Assembly: GCF_014191425.1 (NCBI RefSeq)
Contig: NZ_JACHWP010000001.1
Location: forward strand, 1,116,001 to 1,180,000
DNA: 64,000 nucleotides
Source: Helcobacillus massiliensis
GTDB lineage: Bacteria; Actinomycetota; Actinomycetes; Actinomycetales; Dermabacteraceae
Reading direction: 5' to 3'
Positions 24,901 through 33,268 of the stretch are shown here, one piece after another. The notes under the pieces were generated by a model, which was not told the origin of the DNA, ran no database searches, and saw only the letters and a list, made by a program, of their open reading frames with translations. The translations under genes were made by a program, and so were the position numbers. The first letter of the stretch is position 1. The number at the start of each line of letters is the position of its first letter.

Positions 24901-25149
24901 CGCCATCAGGGCGGTGCGGATCGCGGCGGAGCGGGCACGAGTGGGAGCGAGCACGAGGATGTCGTCGGCCCCCATGGCGCGGGCCGCAGCGGTGACGATG
25001 AGGGAGGTGGCGCCGGACCGGGGTGCGGCGACGACGAGGGCGTCACCGTCGTCCTCGAGGACGGCGAGTGCCTCGCGCTGTCCGTCGCTGAGCGCGTCCG
25101 CATCGAGCAGTTCGGCGGGGCGATCGGCCCGCGGCGGAAGCATCCGCAC
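21946..25149 (-). CDS. adnA: AdnA-type helicase-nuclease subunit with degenerate motor
   Basis: A 1067-residue partner of AdnB. The C-terminal nuclease is complete (His866, Asp944, Asp957 and Lys959 in VVDYKTG, then QLAAYQ) and has the AddB/AdnA-type 4Fe-4S cysteines Cys840, Cys1048, Cys1051 and Cys1057. The N-terminal motor looks inactive: Walker A reads APRSGATS, with alanine (residue 47) in place of the nucleotide-binding lysine, and Walker B reads LLVDDLHD with Asp instead of Glu. The start is GTG at 25149 behind GGAGGA; ATG at 25143 is the alternative. Confidence 0.88.
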   Translation of the reverse strand: MRMLPPRADRPAELLDADALSDGQREALAVLEDDGDALVVAAPRSGATSLIVTAAARAMGADDILVLAPTRARSAAIRTALMAVQVAAGPTPPVPPLPACATPTAAAFAVVADRSARTGRGDPTLVTGADQDALLEEILRDPALDWPTSLQGAVHELPGFRTEVRDVIARAAERGLGPEDLAELGRRAHRPVWSTTAGVFEAYRDVLALQAATAVDAGPRLDGAGLVDAAVQEIEAGRAPSPDVLLVDDLHDFTRAGVRLIQAHLRAGARALITTSADQATETFRGGMPEAAGLLLESAPRPLHSVTLTEAFDQDGAITVFTDRIRSRLPLHGAPAATRRPRAALPAPEPDEPTEPLPPCAVAAVTAPDADDEARRIATVIRALRGEDGVSLDDMLLICRSGGAADDLAASLIRHGVPVRTDRRATALRDEHAVQSLSAVIRTALNPSALTPDAAAALLRGAFGDADDLQLTTLRRLLLAAADTEDAHSDQLLVRSLTEPGLAVRDEVLAAQPKRRRAWARGALAPLLRVRTMIDAVRDLDSRRILDVLWAAWQASGRAGVWQRAALEDGDEGARMRAAVMNRRLDAMTALFTAGDRYQERQADADIAVFLAHIDDQEVPEDSLSARSALPGRLHITTPAGAADHSADTVIIAGLQEGAWPNVRIRSSILGAADLALIADRPDLEHADLDLIRSIQRESVLMDELRMMVSAASRARRRLLLTAVDSDSSAPSVLLRLAQEVTAQHGGAAWTQPILTGEDPGPYPDPRRLIASLQRRIATADDDDERDLRLRQLERLITAGIPGADPHTWYHQAPSTRRPVIDDDDRLRLSPSALETAAACIRAHLLEAAADPGTAGPAQLIGTALHALAEAHPTAGPDELVRRLPDHLPSPASDAPWREHADYERAVTMADKLGQYQLAHPDVAAVEQRFDITLGRVDLVGTIDRIEREDGQLRVVDYKTGTAAKSADAAMQDLQLAAYQTALADQPGSAPVAGASLVHIGTATKSAAIRHQAPLRDHGDPDWFRTLVADIDAAVRTLPQMLHRNDHCRLCAVRSSCPLQDDGQQLR

Positions 25150-25179
25150 CCTCTCCTCCGATCACTCGGCTCGGGCCCG

Positions 25180-25210
25180 TCGGTAACTTATCGCCGGGCC
25201 ATTCGGTAAC
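25180..25210. repeat. Direct repeat TCGGTAAC in the adnA-tetR gap
   Basis: Two identical 8-mers at 25180-25187 and 25203-25210, 23 nt apart start to start, between the divergent adnA and TetR genes. Possible regulator site; not palindromic, so a TetR operator is not demonstrated. Confidence 0.35.
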
Positions 25211-25258
25211 ATGCACCACAGATCTGGCGCACAGGCGTCTTCACGGCCAAAAACACCC

Positions 25259-25296
25259 TACGATGAGGGCAGCAGCCGGAGTCACCGGCCGCTGCC
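25259..25296 (+). promoter_or_regulatory. Possible TetR gene promoter and leader hairpin
   Basis: A -10-like TACGAT at 25259-25264 would start a leader of about 100 nt. Its 5' end folds into GCAGC-A-GCCGG / CCGGC-C-GCTGC (25269-25295). Confidence 0.35.
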
Positions 25297-25371
25297 GCCC
25301 CGCCCGCCCGACAGCGGCTCCTGATTCTACGCATCCGGACGGTCCTGGCAGCACAGTGAGAGGGGAGTCCC

Positions 25372-25989
25372 TTGACCAAACGCATGCCGCGCGCTCAGCG
25401 CCGCGCCCAGCTGATCGACATCGCCACGCAGAAGTTCGGCGAGAAGGGCTTCCATCCCACGTCGATGGAGAACATCGCCAGCGCCGCGGGCATCACCAAG
25501 CCGGTGCTGTATCAGCACTTCGCCTCCAAGGAGGACATGTACGTCGCGGTGATCGCCAGCATCGGCGAGTACCTGCGCGAGCAGATCGCCTCCTACTCCG
25601 ATTTCGGCGGCACCACCGAGGATCGGGTCCGCGCCGGCGTCACCATGTACTTCAACCTCATGGCCACGCATCGGCAGACGATGCAGATGTTCTTCGGCAA
25701 GGAGTACATCTCCGACGACGTCCACACCGAGATCCGCCGCATCCAGGACGAGGGCGCGCTCGCGATCGCGGAGGTTTTCACCGCCACCCGCAACGTGGAG
25801 CGCCGCACAGCCCTCACCCTCGGCCGCATCTTCGCCGGCTCCATCCAGTCCTCCGCGCACCAGCTGGCGGACTCCGGCCCCGATGAGCTGCACCCGGATG
25901 CTCTGCAGGCCGCGATCGACGAGACCGTGCAGCTGCTCACCTACGGTGTGATGTCGTTCCAGGGCGCACCCGAGTTCGATGACGAGTGA
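25372..25989 (+). CDS. TetR family transcriptional regulator
   Basis: A 205-residue repressor. The N-terminal helix-turn-helix is clear (TSMENIASAAGITKPVLYQHFASKEDMY, residues 31-58); the C-terminal ligand-binding domain is about 140 residues and of unknown specificity. The start is TTG at 25372 with GAGGGGAG 6 nt upstream; ATG at 25384 is the alternative. Its position before DUF3107 and the DEAD-box helicase matches, from memory, Rv3208-Rv3208A-rhlE. Confidence 0.9.
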   Translation: MTKRMPRAQRRAQLIDIATQKFGEKGFHPTSMENIASAAGITKPVLYQHFASKEDMYVAVIASIGEYLREQIASYSDFGGTTEDRVRAGVTMYFNLMATHRQTMQMFFGKEYISDDVHTEIRRIQDEGALAIAEVFTATRNVERRTALTLGRIFAGSIQSSAHQLADSGPDELHPDALQAAIDETVQLLTYGVMSFQGAPEFDDE

Positions 25990-26015
25990 GCTGTAGACTG
26001 GCCACTGGTACGAAA

Positions 26016-26104
26016 ATCGTGCGCACACCTGCGCACGGCCAGCGCCCCTCCCGCCGCCGCCCGGGCTCATCGTCCGCGGCGCCGCGGTTGAGCGGGCGCA
26101 CGAT
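26016..26104 (+). promoter_or_regulatory. Structured leader before the DUF3107 gene
   Basis: After a -10-like TAGACT at 25994-25999, CGTGCGCA (26018-26025) pairs with 26030-26037. The overlapping ATCGTGCGC (26016-26024) can instead pair with GCGCACGAT (26096-26104), so two alternative folds are possible in the roughly 120-nt leader. Confidence 0.35.
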
Positions 26105-26124
26105 TGTGAATTGAAGGAAGATCC

Positions 26125-26346
26125 ATGGAACTTCGCATCGGTGTGCAGCACAGCCCTCGTGAGATCACAGTGGAGAGCGAGAAGTCCGCTGAGGACCTGA
26201 CGGCGCTGATCGAGACCGCCGTCGCCGAATCCTCGCTGCTGCGCCTCGAGGACCCGAAGGGCCGCGTCGTGCTGGTTCCCGGGGCGAAGATCGCCTACGT
26301 CGACCTGTCGACGGAGGAGCCTCGACGCGTGGGCTTCCTCTCCTGA
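26125..26346 (+). CDS. DUF3107 family small protein
   Basis: A 73-residue protein (MELRIGVQHSPREITVE...) of the actinobacterial DUF3107 family, whose M. tuberculosis member is Rv3208A. No membrane helix or cysteine motif; mixed alpha/beta composition. A GAAGGAAG ribosome-binding site precedes the ATG, and a structured leader lies upstream. It is followed 18 nt later by the DEAD-box helicase, so the two are probably co-transcribed. Function unknown. Confidence 0.85.
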   Translation: MELRIGVQHSPREITVESEKSAEDLTALIETAVAESSLLRLEDPKGRVVLVPGAKIAYVDLSTEEPRRVGFLS

Positions 26347-26364
26347 TGAAGAGAGCTTGAACCT

Positions 26365-27897
<1,533 letters not shown>

Positions 27898-27903
27898 CTC
27901 CCC

Positions 27904-28190
27904 GTGACCGAGCACAGCATTCGGCCGCACCGCGTTCTCGCCCTGGAGGGCGCGCGGTGCGGCCGTTGTTTCGATGGTGATCGCGCACACCGCCCCGAGC
28001 GACGGGCCGGCGCGCATCCTCATCACCAGTGAGTTCCTCACCGCTCCCCTGTTCGCGCTGCTCGTCGGCGCCGGGACGGGCCGCACTGAGCCTGTACGCG
28101 CTGCAGTGCGTATTGCTGACGCTATGGGCGCACCCGTCGGCCCCCGCGAAGCGGTCTCCGCCGGTGCGGCGAGTGCGGGACGCGCAGCGT
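27904..28190 (+). pseudogene. Decayed acyltransferase/DUF418-like membrane protein gene
   Basis: A GTG at 27904 opens TEHSIRPHRVLALEGAR; the match then continues in another frame as RGAAVVSMVIAHTAP...SEFLTAPLFALLVGAG, and after an internal loss switches again to GRAALSLYALQCVLLTLWAHP. Together these look like the first and last membrane segments of a heparan-acetyltransferase/DUF418-type protein. The first frame break fits loss of 2 nt in a CG run near 27950; the second is a large deletion near 28070-28080. The family call rests on pattern memory, the frame breaks on the sequence. Confidence 0.5.
27923..27964 (+). terminator. Probable terminator of the DEAD-box helicase gene
   Basis: 12-bp perfect stem GGCCGCACCGCG / CGCGGTGCGGCC, with an inner CGCCC/GGGCG hairpin, then GTTGTTT. 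It lies 25 nt past the helicase stop and inside the 5' part of the pseudogene. Confidence 0.6.
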
Positions 28191-28196
28191 TCCCGG

Positions 28197-28829
28197 TCAG
28201 GCCTCGGGGATGAGACCCCAGGTGGTGAGGAACGCCTGAGCGCCGTCGGCGATCATCTGGACCGAGATCGCGGCGAGCAGAACGCCCGCCACGCGCGTCA
28301 CGAGGGTGACGCCGCCCTTGCCGAGGATGCGGGAGATGACCCCGCTGAACCGCATGAACAGGAACATCATCGCGGCGATCGTCAGCAGCGCCACCACCAG
28401 GCCGATGGTGCGCGGCATCGACCCCTGCGCCTGCTGCGCGAACAGCATGACCGCCACGATCGCGCCGGGGCCGCCCAGCAGCGGAGTGCCCAGCGGCACC
28501 AGCGCCACGTTCACACCATCGGACGCCGCCATCTCGTCCTCTTTGCCCGTCAGCAGCTGCAGCGAGATGATCAGCAGCAGCAGACCACCGGACACCTGCA
28601 GCGCCGACAGTGAGATGTGCATGTAGCCGAGGATGAACTGGCCGAACACCGCGAAGATGACGATGATCAGCATGCCGACGCCGGTCGCGGTCCACGCCGC
28701 CTTCGACCGCTGCTTCGCGGTCATCGACCCCGTCAGCGCCATGAAGATCGGGATCGTGCCCGGCGGATCGACGATCACGAAGAGCGTCACGAAGACGCTG
28801 GTCAGGAAGGCGACGTCGATGAAGGTCAC
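28197..28829 (-). CDS. MarC family membrane protein
   Basis: A 210-residue protein with about six transmembrane helices and the family's DPPGTIPIF element in helix 1. MarC/YchE proteins were once linked to multiple antibiotic resistance but that role has not held up; substrate unknown. The start is GTG at 28829, overlapping the stop of the PHP gene (GTGA), so translation is coupled. Confidence 0.88.
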   Translation of the reverse strand: MTFIDVAFLTSVFVTLFVIVDPPGTIPIFMALTGSMTAKQRSKAAWTATGVGMLIIVIFAVFGQFILGYMHISLSALQVSGGLLLLIISLQLLTGKEDEMAASDGVNVALVPLGTPLLGGPGAIVAVMLFAQQAQGSMPRTIGLVVALLTIAAMMFLFMRFSGVISRILGKGGVTLVTRVAGVLLAAISVQMIADGAQAFLTTWGLIPEA

Positions 28830-29698
28830 GGGTGCAGGACTCCGGTGGTGCTCGTGGCGCGTTCGCTGATCGCTGCCAGCGACGCGGCAGTGGTGAGGTT
28901 CTCGCCCAGCTGATTGGGCTTGCCGGAGCCATGATAATCGCTCCCGCCGGTTCCGATCAGTCCGCGGGAGGACACGATCTCGCGCAGCAGGGCCCGCTCG
29001 GCGTCGTCGTGCTCGCGATGGTCGACCTCGAAACCGTCGACCCCCGCGGCGATCAGGGACTCCAGCCGGTCGCCCACCTCCCGCTTCGGCCCCCGCACCC
29101 GCGCCCCCGACAGCACGTGCGCCGCGATCGCCACTCCCCCAGCGGCGTGGATGTCGGCGATGGCCTCCTGGGCCGGGTACTCCTCGTTGTCCACGCGGTA
29201 CTCACTGCGGGTGAGGATGTCGGCGAACGCGGCGGATCGGTCGGGCACGACCCCGCCGGCGACGAGTGCATCCGCGATGTGGGGGCGGCCGAGCGTGCGG
29301 GGAGAAACGCCGTCGCGCGTGGAGGCGGCCAGCACCTCCTCCCAGGTCAGGGGGTAGTCCGCGGCGATCAGCTCCACCATCCGCTGCGCGCGCGTCACGC
29401 GGGAGGCGCGCAGGCTCGCCAGGCGCTGCGCGAGGGCGGTGCCCTCCGACGGGTCCACCAGCAGCGCCAGCAGGTGCAGAGACCGCTCCTGGTGGCGGCA
29501 GGTCACCTCGATGCCGCGCACCAGAGCGATGGCGTGCTCCGCGGCGGCGGAGGCCGCCTCGTCCCAGCCGTCGACGGTGTCGTGGTCGGTGATCGCCACC
29601 GCGTCCAGGCCGGCTGCCGCGGCGGCCGCGATGAGCTCGGCGGGGGTGTCCATGCCGTCGGAGACGCAGGAATGGGCGTGCAGATCGATCCGGTCCAT
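28826..29698 (-). CDS. PHP-domain metal-dependent phosphoesterase (TrpH/RNase AM-like)
   Basis: A 290-residue PHP protein. Metal ligands are visible in DLHAHS (residues 4-9), ITDHD near residue 40, the conserved Glu in RGIEVTC, and later HVLSG and GSDYHG. E. coli TrpH/YciV degrades 3',5'-nucleoside bisphosphates and trims RNA 5' ends; the same reaction is likely here. ATG at 29698 begins the homologous part and sits 6 nt after CAGAAT, a -10-like box. Confidence 0.88.
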   Translation of the reverse strand: MDRIDLHAHSCVSDGMDTPAELIAAAAAAGLDAVAITDHDTVDGWDEAASAAAEHAIALVRGIEVTCRHQERSLHLLALLVDPSEGTALAQRLASLRASRVTRAQRMVELIAADYPLTWEEVLAASTRDGVSPRTLGRPHIADALVAGGVVPDRSAAFADILTRSEYRVDNEEYPAQEAIADIHAAGGVAIAAHVLSGARVRGPKREVGDRLESLIAAGVDGFEVDHREHDDAERALLREIVSSRGLIGTGGSDYHGSGKPNQLGENLTTAASLAAISERATSTTGVLHP

Positions 29699-29704
29699 AC
29701 CCCG

Positions 29705-29710
29705 ATTCTG
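29705..29710 (-). promoter_or_regulatory. -10-like box of PHP gene
   Basis: CAGAAT on the minus strand, 6 nt before the ATG at 29698. The first base departs from TANNNT, so support is moderate. Confidence 0.4.
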
Positions 29711-29742
29711 CCTCACTCAGCACCCCATGGGATCATCGAGGC

Positions 29743-31254
29743 GTGAGTACCAACGAGAAGACCCGTTCTGACGACCTGTCCAAGCGCGGAGACACCCGTT
29801 CTCAGCGACCCGCCAACGAGGCGTTCCGCGCATTCATCGCCAAGGGCTGGGATGAGTCCGTCCCGCCCGCTGAGCGCCGCGAGGTCGCCGCGTTCACTCC
29901 GGCGCGCCGCGACGCCCTCGTGAAGGCACTGCCGAACACGCGGATCGTCATGCCTGCCGGCAACTTCAAGGTCCGCTCCAACGACACGGACTACCCGTTC
30001 CGACCCGACACCGGCTTCGCCTACTACTCCGGTCTCGGCACCGATGAGGAGCCGGACTCGGTGTTCGTCGTGGAGCCGTCGGCCGAGGACCCTGAGCGCG
30101 CTGAGGCGACCTACTTCTTCCGGCCCCGCTCCGGCCGCGACACCGACGAGTTCTACGCCGACTCCCGCTACGGCGAACTGTGGGTGGGCCGCCGCCCGAC
30201 CCTCGAGGAGGTCGAGCAGCAGATCGGTGTGCCGTGCCGCCACATCGACGACCTCCGCGACGCCATCGCCAAGGACGTGGGCGGCTCGCTCAACCTGACC
30301 GTGGTGCCGAACGTGGACCAGTCCGTCCAGTCGATGGTCTCCGAGATCCGCTCCCAGAACGGCCTGCCCACCGGCGAGGAGGAAGCGGACCTGCACGCCC
30401 ACACGCAGCAGACCCTGTCCGAGGCGCGCCTGGTGAAGGACCAGTTCGAGATCGACCAGATGCAGCTCGCCGTGGACCTCACCATCCGCGGCTTCGAGCA
30501 GGTCGTGCAGATCCTGCCCGAGGCGAAGAAGCACCACCGCGGTGAGCGCCTGGTGGAGACCACCTTCGCCCGCACCGCCCGCGCCGACGGCAACGGGGTC
30601 GGCTACGACACCATCGCCGCCGCCGGCAACCACGCCTGCACCCTCCACTGGATCCGCAACAACGGCCAGGTGAAGGACGGCGACCTCATCCTCGTGGACG
30701 CCGGTGTCGAAGTGGACTCCCTGTACACCGCCGACATCACCCGCACCCTGCCGATCTCCGGCACCTTCACCCCCGTGCAGCGCAAGGTCTACGAGACCGT
30801 GCTGGAGGCCGCGGACGCCGCCTTCGCCATCGCAAAGCCGGGTCTGAAGTTCCGCGACCTCCACAACGAGGCGATGAAGGTGATCGCAGCCGCGCTCGAG
30901 GAATGGGGCCTGCTGCCGGGCACCGCGGAGGAGTCCCTCAGCCCCGAGGGCCAGTTCCACCGCCGCTGGATGGTGCACGGCACCAGCCACCACCTCGGCA
31001 TGGACGTTCACGACTGCGCGCAGGCGCGCCGCGAGATGTACCTGGATGCCGAGCTCGAAGAGGGCATGGTCTTCACGATCGAGCCGGGCCTGTACTTCAT
31101 GGACAACGACCTGCTCGTGCCGGAGGAGATGCGCGGCATCGGTGTGCGCATCGAGGACGACATCCTCGTCACCGCCGACGGCGCCGTCAACATGTCCGCC
31201 GCCCTCGCCCGCACGCCCGACGAGGTGGAGGCCTGGATGGCGGACCTGCTGTGA
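29743..31254 (+). CDS. pepP: Xaa-Pro aminopeptidase (M24B)
   Basis: A 503-residue creatinase-fold metallopeptidase removing residues before proline. The N-terminal aminopeptidase P domain is followed by the pita-bread domain, with metal ligands in VDAGVEVDSLYTADITRT (two Asp), HGTSHHLGMDVHD (His), IEPGLY (Glu) and IEDDILVT (Glu). The start is GTG at 29743. It runs divergently from the PHP gene and its stop overlaps the next start (GTGA). Confidence 0.93.
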   Translation: MSTNEKTRSDDLSKRGDTRSQRPANEAFRAFIAKGWDESVPPAERREVAAFTPARRDALVKALPNTRIVMPAGNFKVRSNDTDYPFRPDTGFAYYSGLGTDEEPDSVFVVEPSAEDPERAEATYFFRPRSGRDTDEFYADSRYGELWVGRRPTLEEVEQQIGVPCRHIDDLRDAIAKDVGGSLNLTVVPNVDQSVQSMVSEIRSQNGLPTGEEEADLHAHTQQTLSEARLVKDQFEIDQMQLAVDLTIRGFEQVVQILPEAKKHHRGERLVETTFARTARADGNGVGYDTIAAAGNHACTLHWIRNNGQVKDGDLILVDAGVEVDSLYTADITRTLPISGTFTPVQRKVYETVLEAADAAFAIAKPGLKFRDLHNEAMKVIAAALEEWGLLPGTAEESLSPEGQFHRRWMVHGTSHHLGMDVHDCAQARREMYLDAELEEGMVFTIEPGLYFMDNDLLVPEEMRGIGVRIEDDILVTADGAVNMSAALARTPDEVEAWMADLL

Positions 31255-32585
31255 GCAGCCCGGCGGCCTCCTCGCGGTTCTATGCGGCGCGCCTCGCCGG
31301 CACCGGGGTGTTCGACCCGATCGGTGACCAGGTGGGCCGCATCCGCGATGTCGTCCTGGTGCCGCAGGACCGGCGCCCCGCCCGCGCCGTCGGCTTCGTG
31401 GTGGAGATCCCGGGCCGCAGGCGGATCTTCCTCGGCGCCACCCGCGTGATGTCGATCAGCACCGGACAGGTCATCATGCGCGGCGAGCTGAACCCGCGCC
31501 GCTTCGAGATGCGCCGCAGCGAGGTGCTCGTCATCGGCGACCTGCTGGACCGCGTGGTCACCCTGACCGACGGGTCCGGCGAGGCGACTGTGCAGGACGT
31601 CGCCCTGGAGCAGAAGCGCCCCGGCGAATGGGAGGTGTCGCGCCTGTTCGTGCGGCGCCGCCGCCACGGCGGGGCCCTGTCCAAGCTCGTGGGCCGGGGC
31701 GAGACCATGACCGTCGACTGGGACGAGGCCACGGGCCTGCTGGGCTCCGCCGCTGAGCAGTCCGCGCAGCTGCTGCTCGCCTCCTACTCGGACCTGAAGA
31801 TCCCCGACCTCGCGGACCTCGTCCACGAGATGGATCCGAAGCGTCGGCGGGAGGTCGCCGAGGAGCTCTCCGATGAGCGTCTGGCGAACATGCTGGAGGA
31901 GCTGCCGGAGGACACCCGCGTGGAGATCGTGTCCGGGCTGGACACGAAGCGCGTCGCGGACGTGCTGGACGTGATGGACCCCGACGACGCCGCCGACCTC
32001 CTGCAGGAGGTCCCCGAGCGGCTCGGCGAAGCCCTCCTGCAGCTGATGGAGCCGGAGGAGGCCGCTGATGTGCGGCGTCTGCTGGAGTACGACGAGTACA
32101 CCGCCGGCGGCATGATGACCACCGAGCCGATCATGGTGTCGCCCGAGGCGCCGGTTGCGCAGTGCCTGGCGATGATCTCCCGCCAGGAGATCTCCCCCGC
32201 CCTCGCCGCCATGGTGTACGTGTGCCGGCAGCCGCTGGAGACCCCGACGGGCCGGTTCCTCGGCGCCGTCCACTTCCAGCACCTGCTGCGGGAGCGCCCG
32301 GAGCGGCCCGTCGGTGAGATCCTCGACTCCGACTACCCGGAGCTCTCCGCGGACTCCTCGCTCAGCGAAGTGACCCGCGAAATGGCCGCGTACAACCTCG
32401 TGTCCCTGCCGGTGGTGGATGAGCACAACCACCTGCTCGGCGCCGTCACCGTGGATGACGTCCTCGACCATGTCCTCCCGGAGGACTGGCGCGAACAGGA
32501 CGATGTGGACGCCGCCGTCACCGGCCAGATGGACCTGCGGGAGATCGCAGCCGAAGTCAACCGATCCAACAGCGAAGGGCGGTGA
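31251..32585 (+). CDS. PRC-barrel / MgtE-N / CBS soluble protein
   Basis: A 444-residue protein: a PRC-barrel-like N-terminal part (residues 1-150), an MgtE N-terminal superhelical domain (about 175-285; DPDDAADLLQEVPE), and two CBS repeats (about 285-420; TAGGMMTTEPIMV, VVDEHNHLLGAVTVDDVLDHV). It lacks the transmembrane domain of true MgtE Mg2+ channels, so it is a cytoplasmic regulatory version, possibly sensing Mg2+ or nucleotides. The GTG start overlaps pepP's stop. The next gene encodes a DUF1003 membrane protein. Confidence 0.88.
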   Translation: MSSPAASSRFYAARLAGTGVFDPIGDQVGRIRDVVLVPQDRRPARAVGFVVEIPGRRRIFLGATRVMSISTGQVIMRGELNPRRFEMRRSEVLVIGDLLDRVVTLTDGSGEATVQDVALEQKRPGEWEVSRLFVRRRRHGGALSKLVGRGETMTVDWDEATGLLGSAAEQSAQLLLASYSDLKIPDLADLVHEMDPKRRREVAEELSDERLANMLEELPEDTRVEIVSGLDTKRVADVLDVMDPDDAADLLQEVPERLGEALLQLMEPEEAADVRRLLEYDEYTAGGMMTTEPIMVSPEAPVAQCLAMISRQEISPALAAMVYVCRQPLETPTGRFLGAVHFQHLLRERPERPVGEILDSDYPELSADSSLSEVTREMAAYNLVSLPVVDEHNHLLGAVTVDDVLDHVLPEDWREQDDVDAAVTGQMDLREIAAEVNRSNSEGR

Positions 32586-32590
32586 GCCCG

Positions 32591-33268
32591 ATGGCGAAGA
32601 AGCGTCAGATCCCGCAGGTGGACGACCCCGTGGTGCAGCGCCGCGCGTTCAGTCTGCACCGCGCCCCGAAGGGCGGGCAGAGCGACGGCGACGCGTTCGG
32701 CCGCGCCGCCGAGTGGATCGCCCGCATCATGGGCACCCCCGGGTTCCTCATCGGCATGACGATCTTCTGCGGTGTCTGGCTCGGCTGGAACACGCTGCTG
32801 CCCGAGACTCTGCAGTTCGATCCGCGCGCCCTCAACTTCACCCTGCTGACCCTGATGCTGTCGCTGCAGGCGTCCTACGCCGCTCCCCTGCTGCTGCTCG
32901 CGCAGAACCGGCAGGACGACCGCGACCGCGTGCAGGCCGAAGCGGACCGCCACAGTGCGGAGAGCGCGCACGCCACCACCGACTTCATCACCAGGGAGAT
33001 CGCCTCGCTGCGCCTCGCGGTGAACGACGTCGCCACCCGCGACTACGTCCGCGGTGAGCTGCGCGACCTGCTGGAGGAGCTGACCGACGCCCAGCAGGGC
33101 GACCCGCGCGTGCCGGCCCCCGCAGCAGCGTCGGCGAACCGCACGCCGGCACCCGTCGGCCCCGACGCCGACGCGATCCGCCGCATCGTCCGCGAAGAGC
33201 TCCGCAGCGCTCTGAGCGACATGCCCCGACCCGACGCCCCGAAGGAGGACGCACCCCGTGACCGCTGA
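32591..33268 (+). CDS. DUF1003 membrane protein
   Basis: A 225-residue protein with two transmembrane helices (about residues 50-70 and 85-105) and the family signature SLQASYAAPLLLLAQNRQDDRDR after helix 2, followed by a charged coiled-coil-like and proline-rich cytoplasmic tail. I place the start at ATG 32591 behind GGTGAG; GTG at 32582, which overlaps the previous stop, is possible. DUF1003 proteins commonly follow the MgtE-N/CBS gene in actinobacteria, suggesting joint function. Activity unknown. Confidence 0.85.
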   Translation: MAKKRQIPQVDDPVVQRRAFSLHRAPKGGQSDGDAFGRAAEWIARIMGTPGFLIGMTIFCGVWLGWNTLLPETLQFDPRALNFTLLTLMLSLQASYAAPLLLLAQNRQDDRDRVQAEADRHSAESAHATTDFITREIASLRLAVNDVATRDYVRGELRDLLEELTDAQQGDPRVPAPAAASANRTPAPVGPDADAIRRIVREELRSALSDMPRPDAPKEDAPRDR

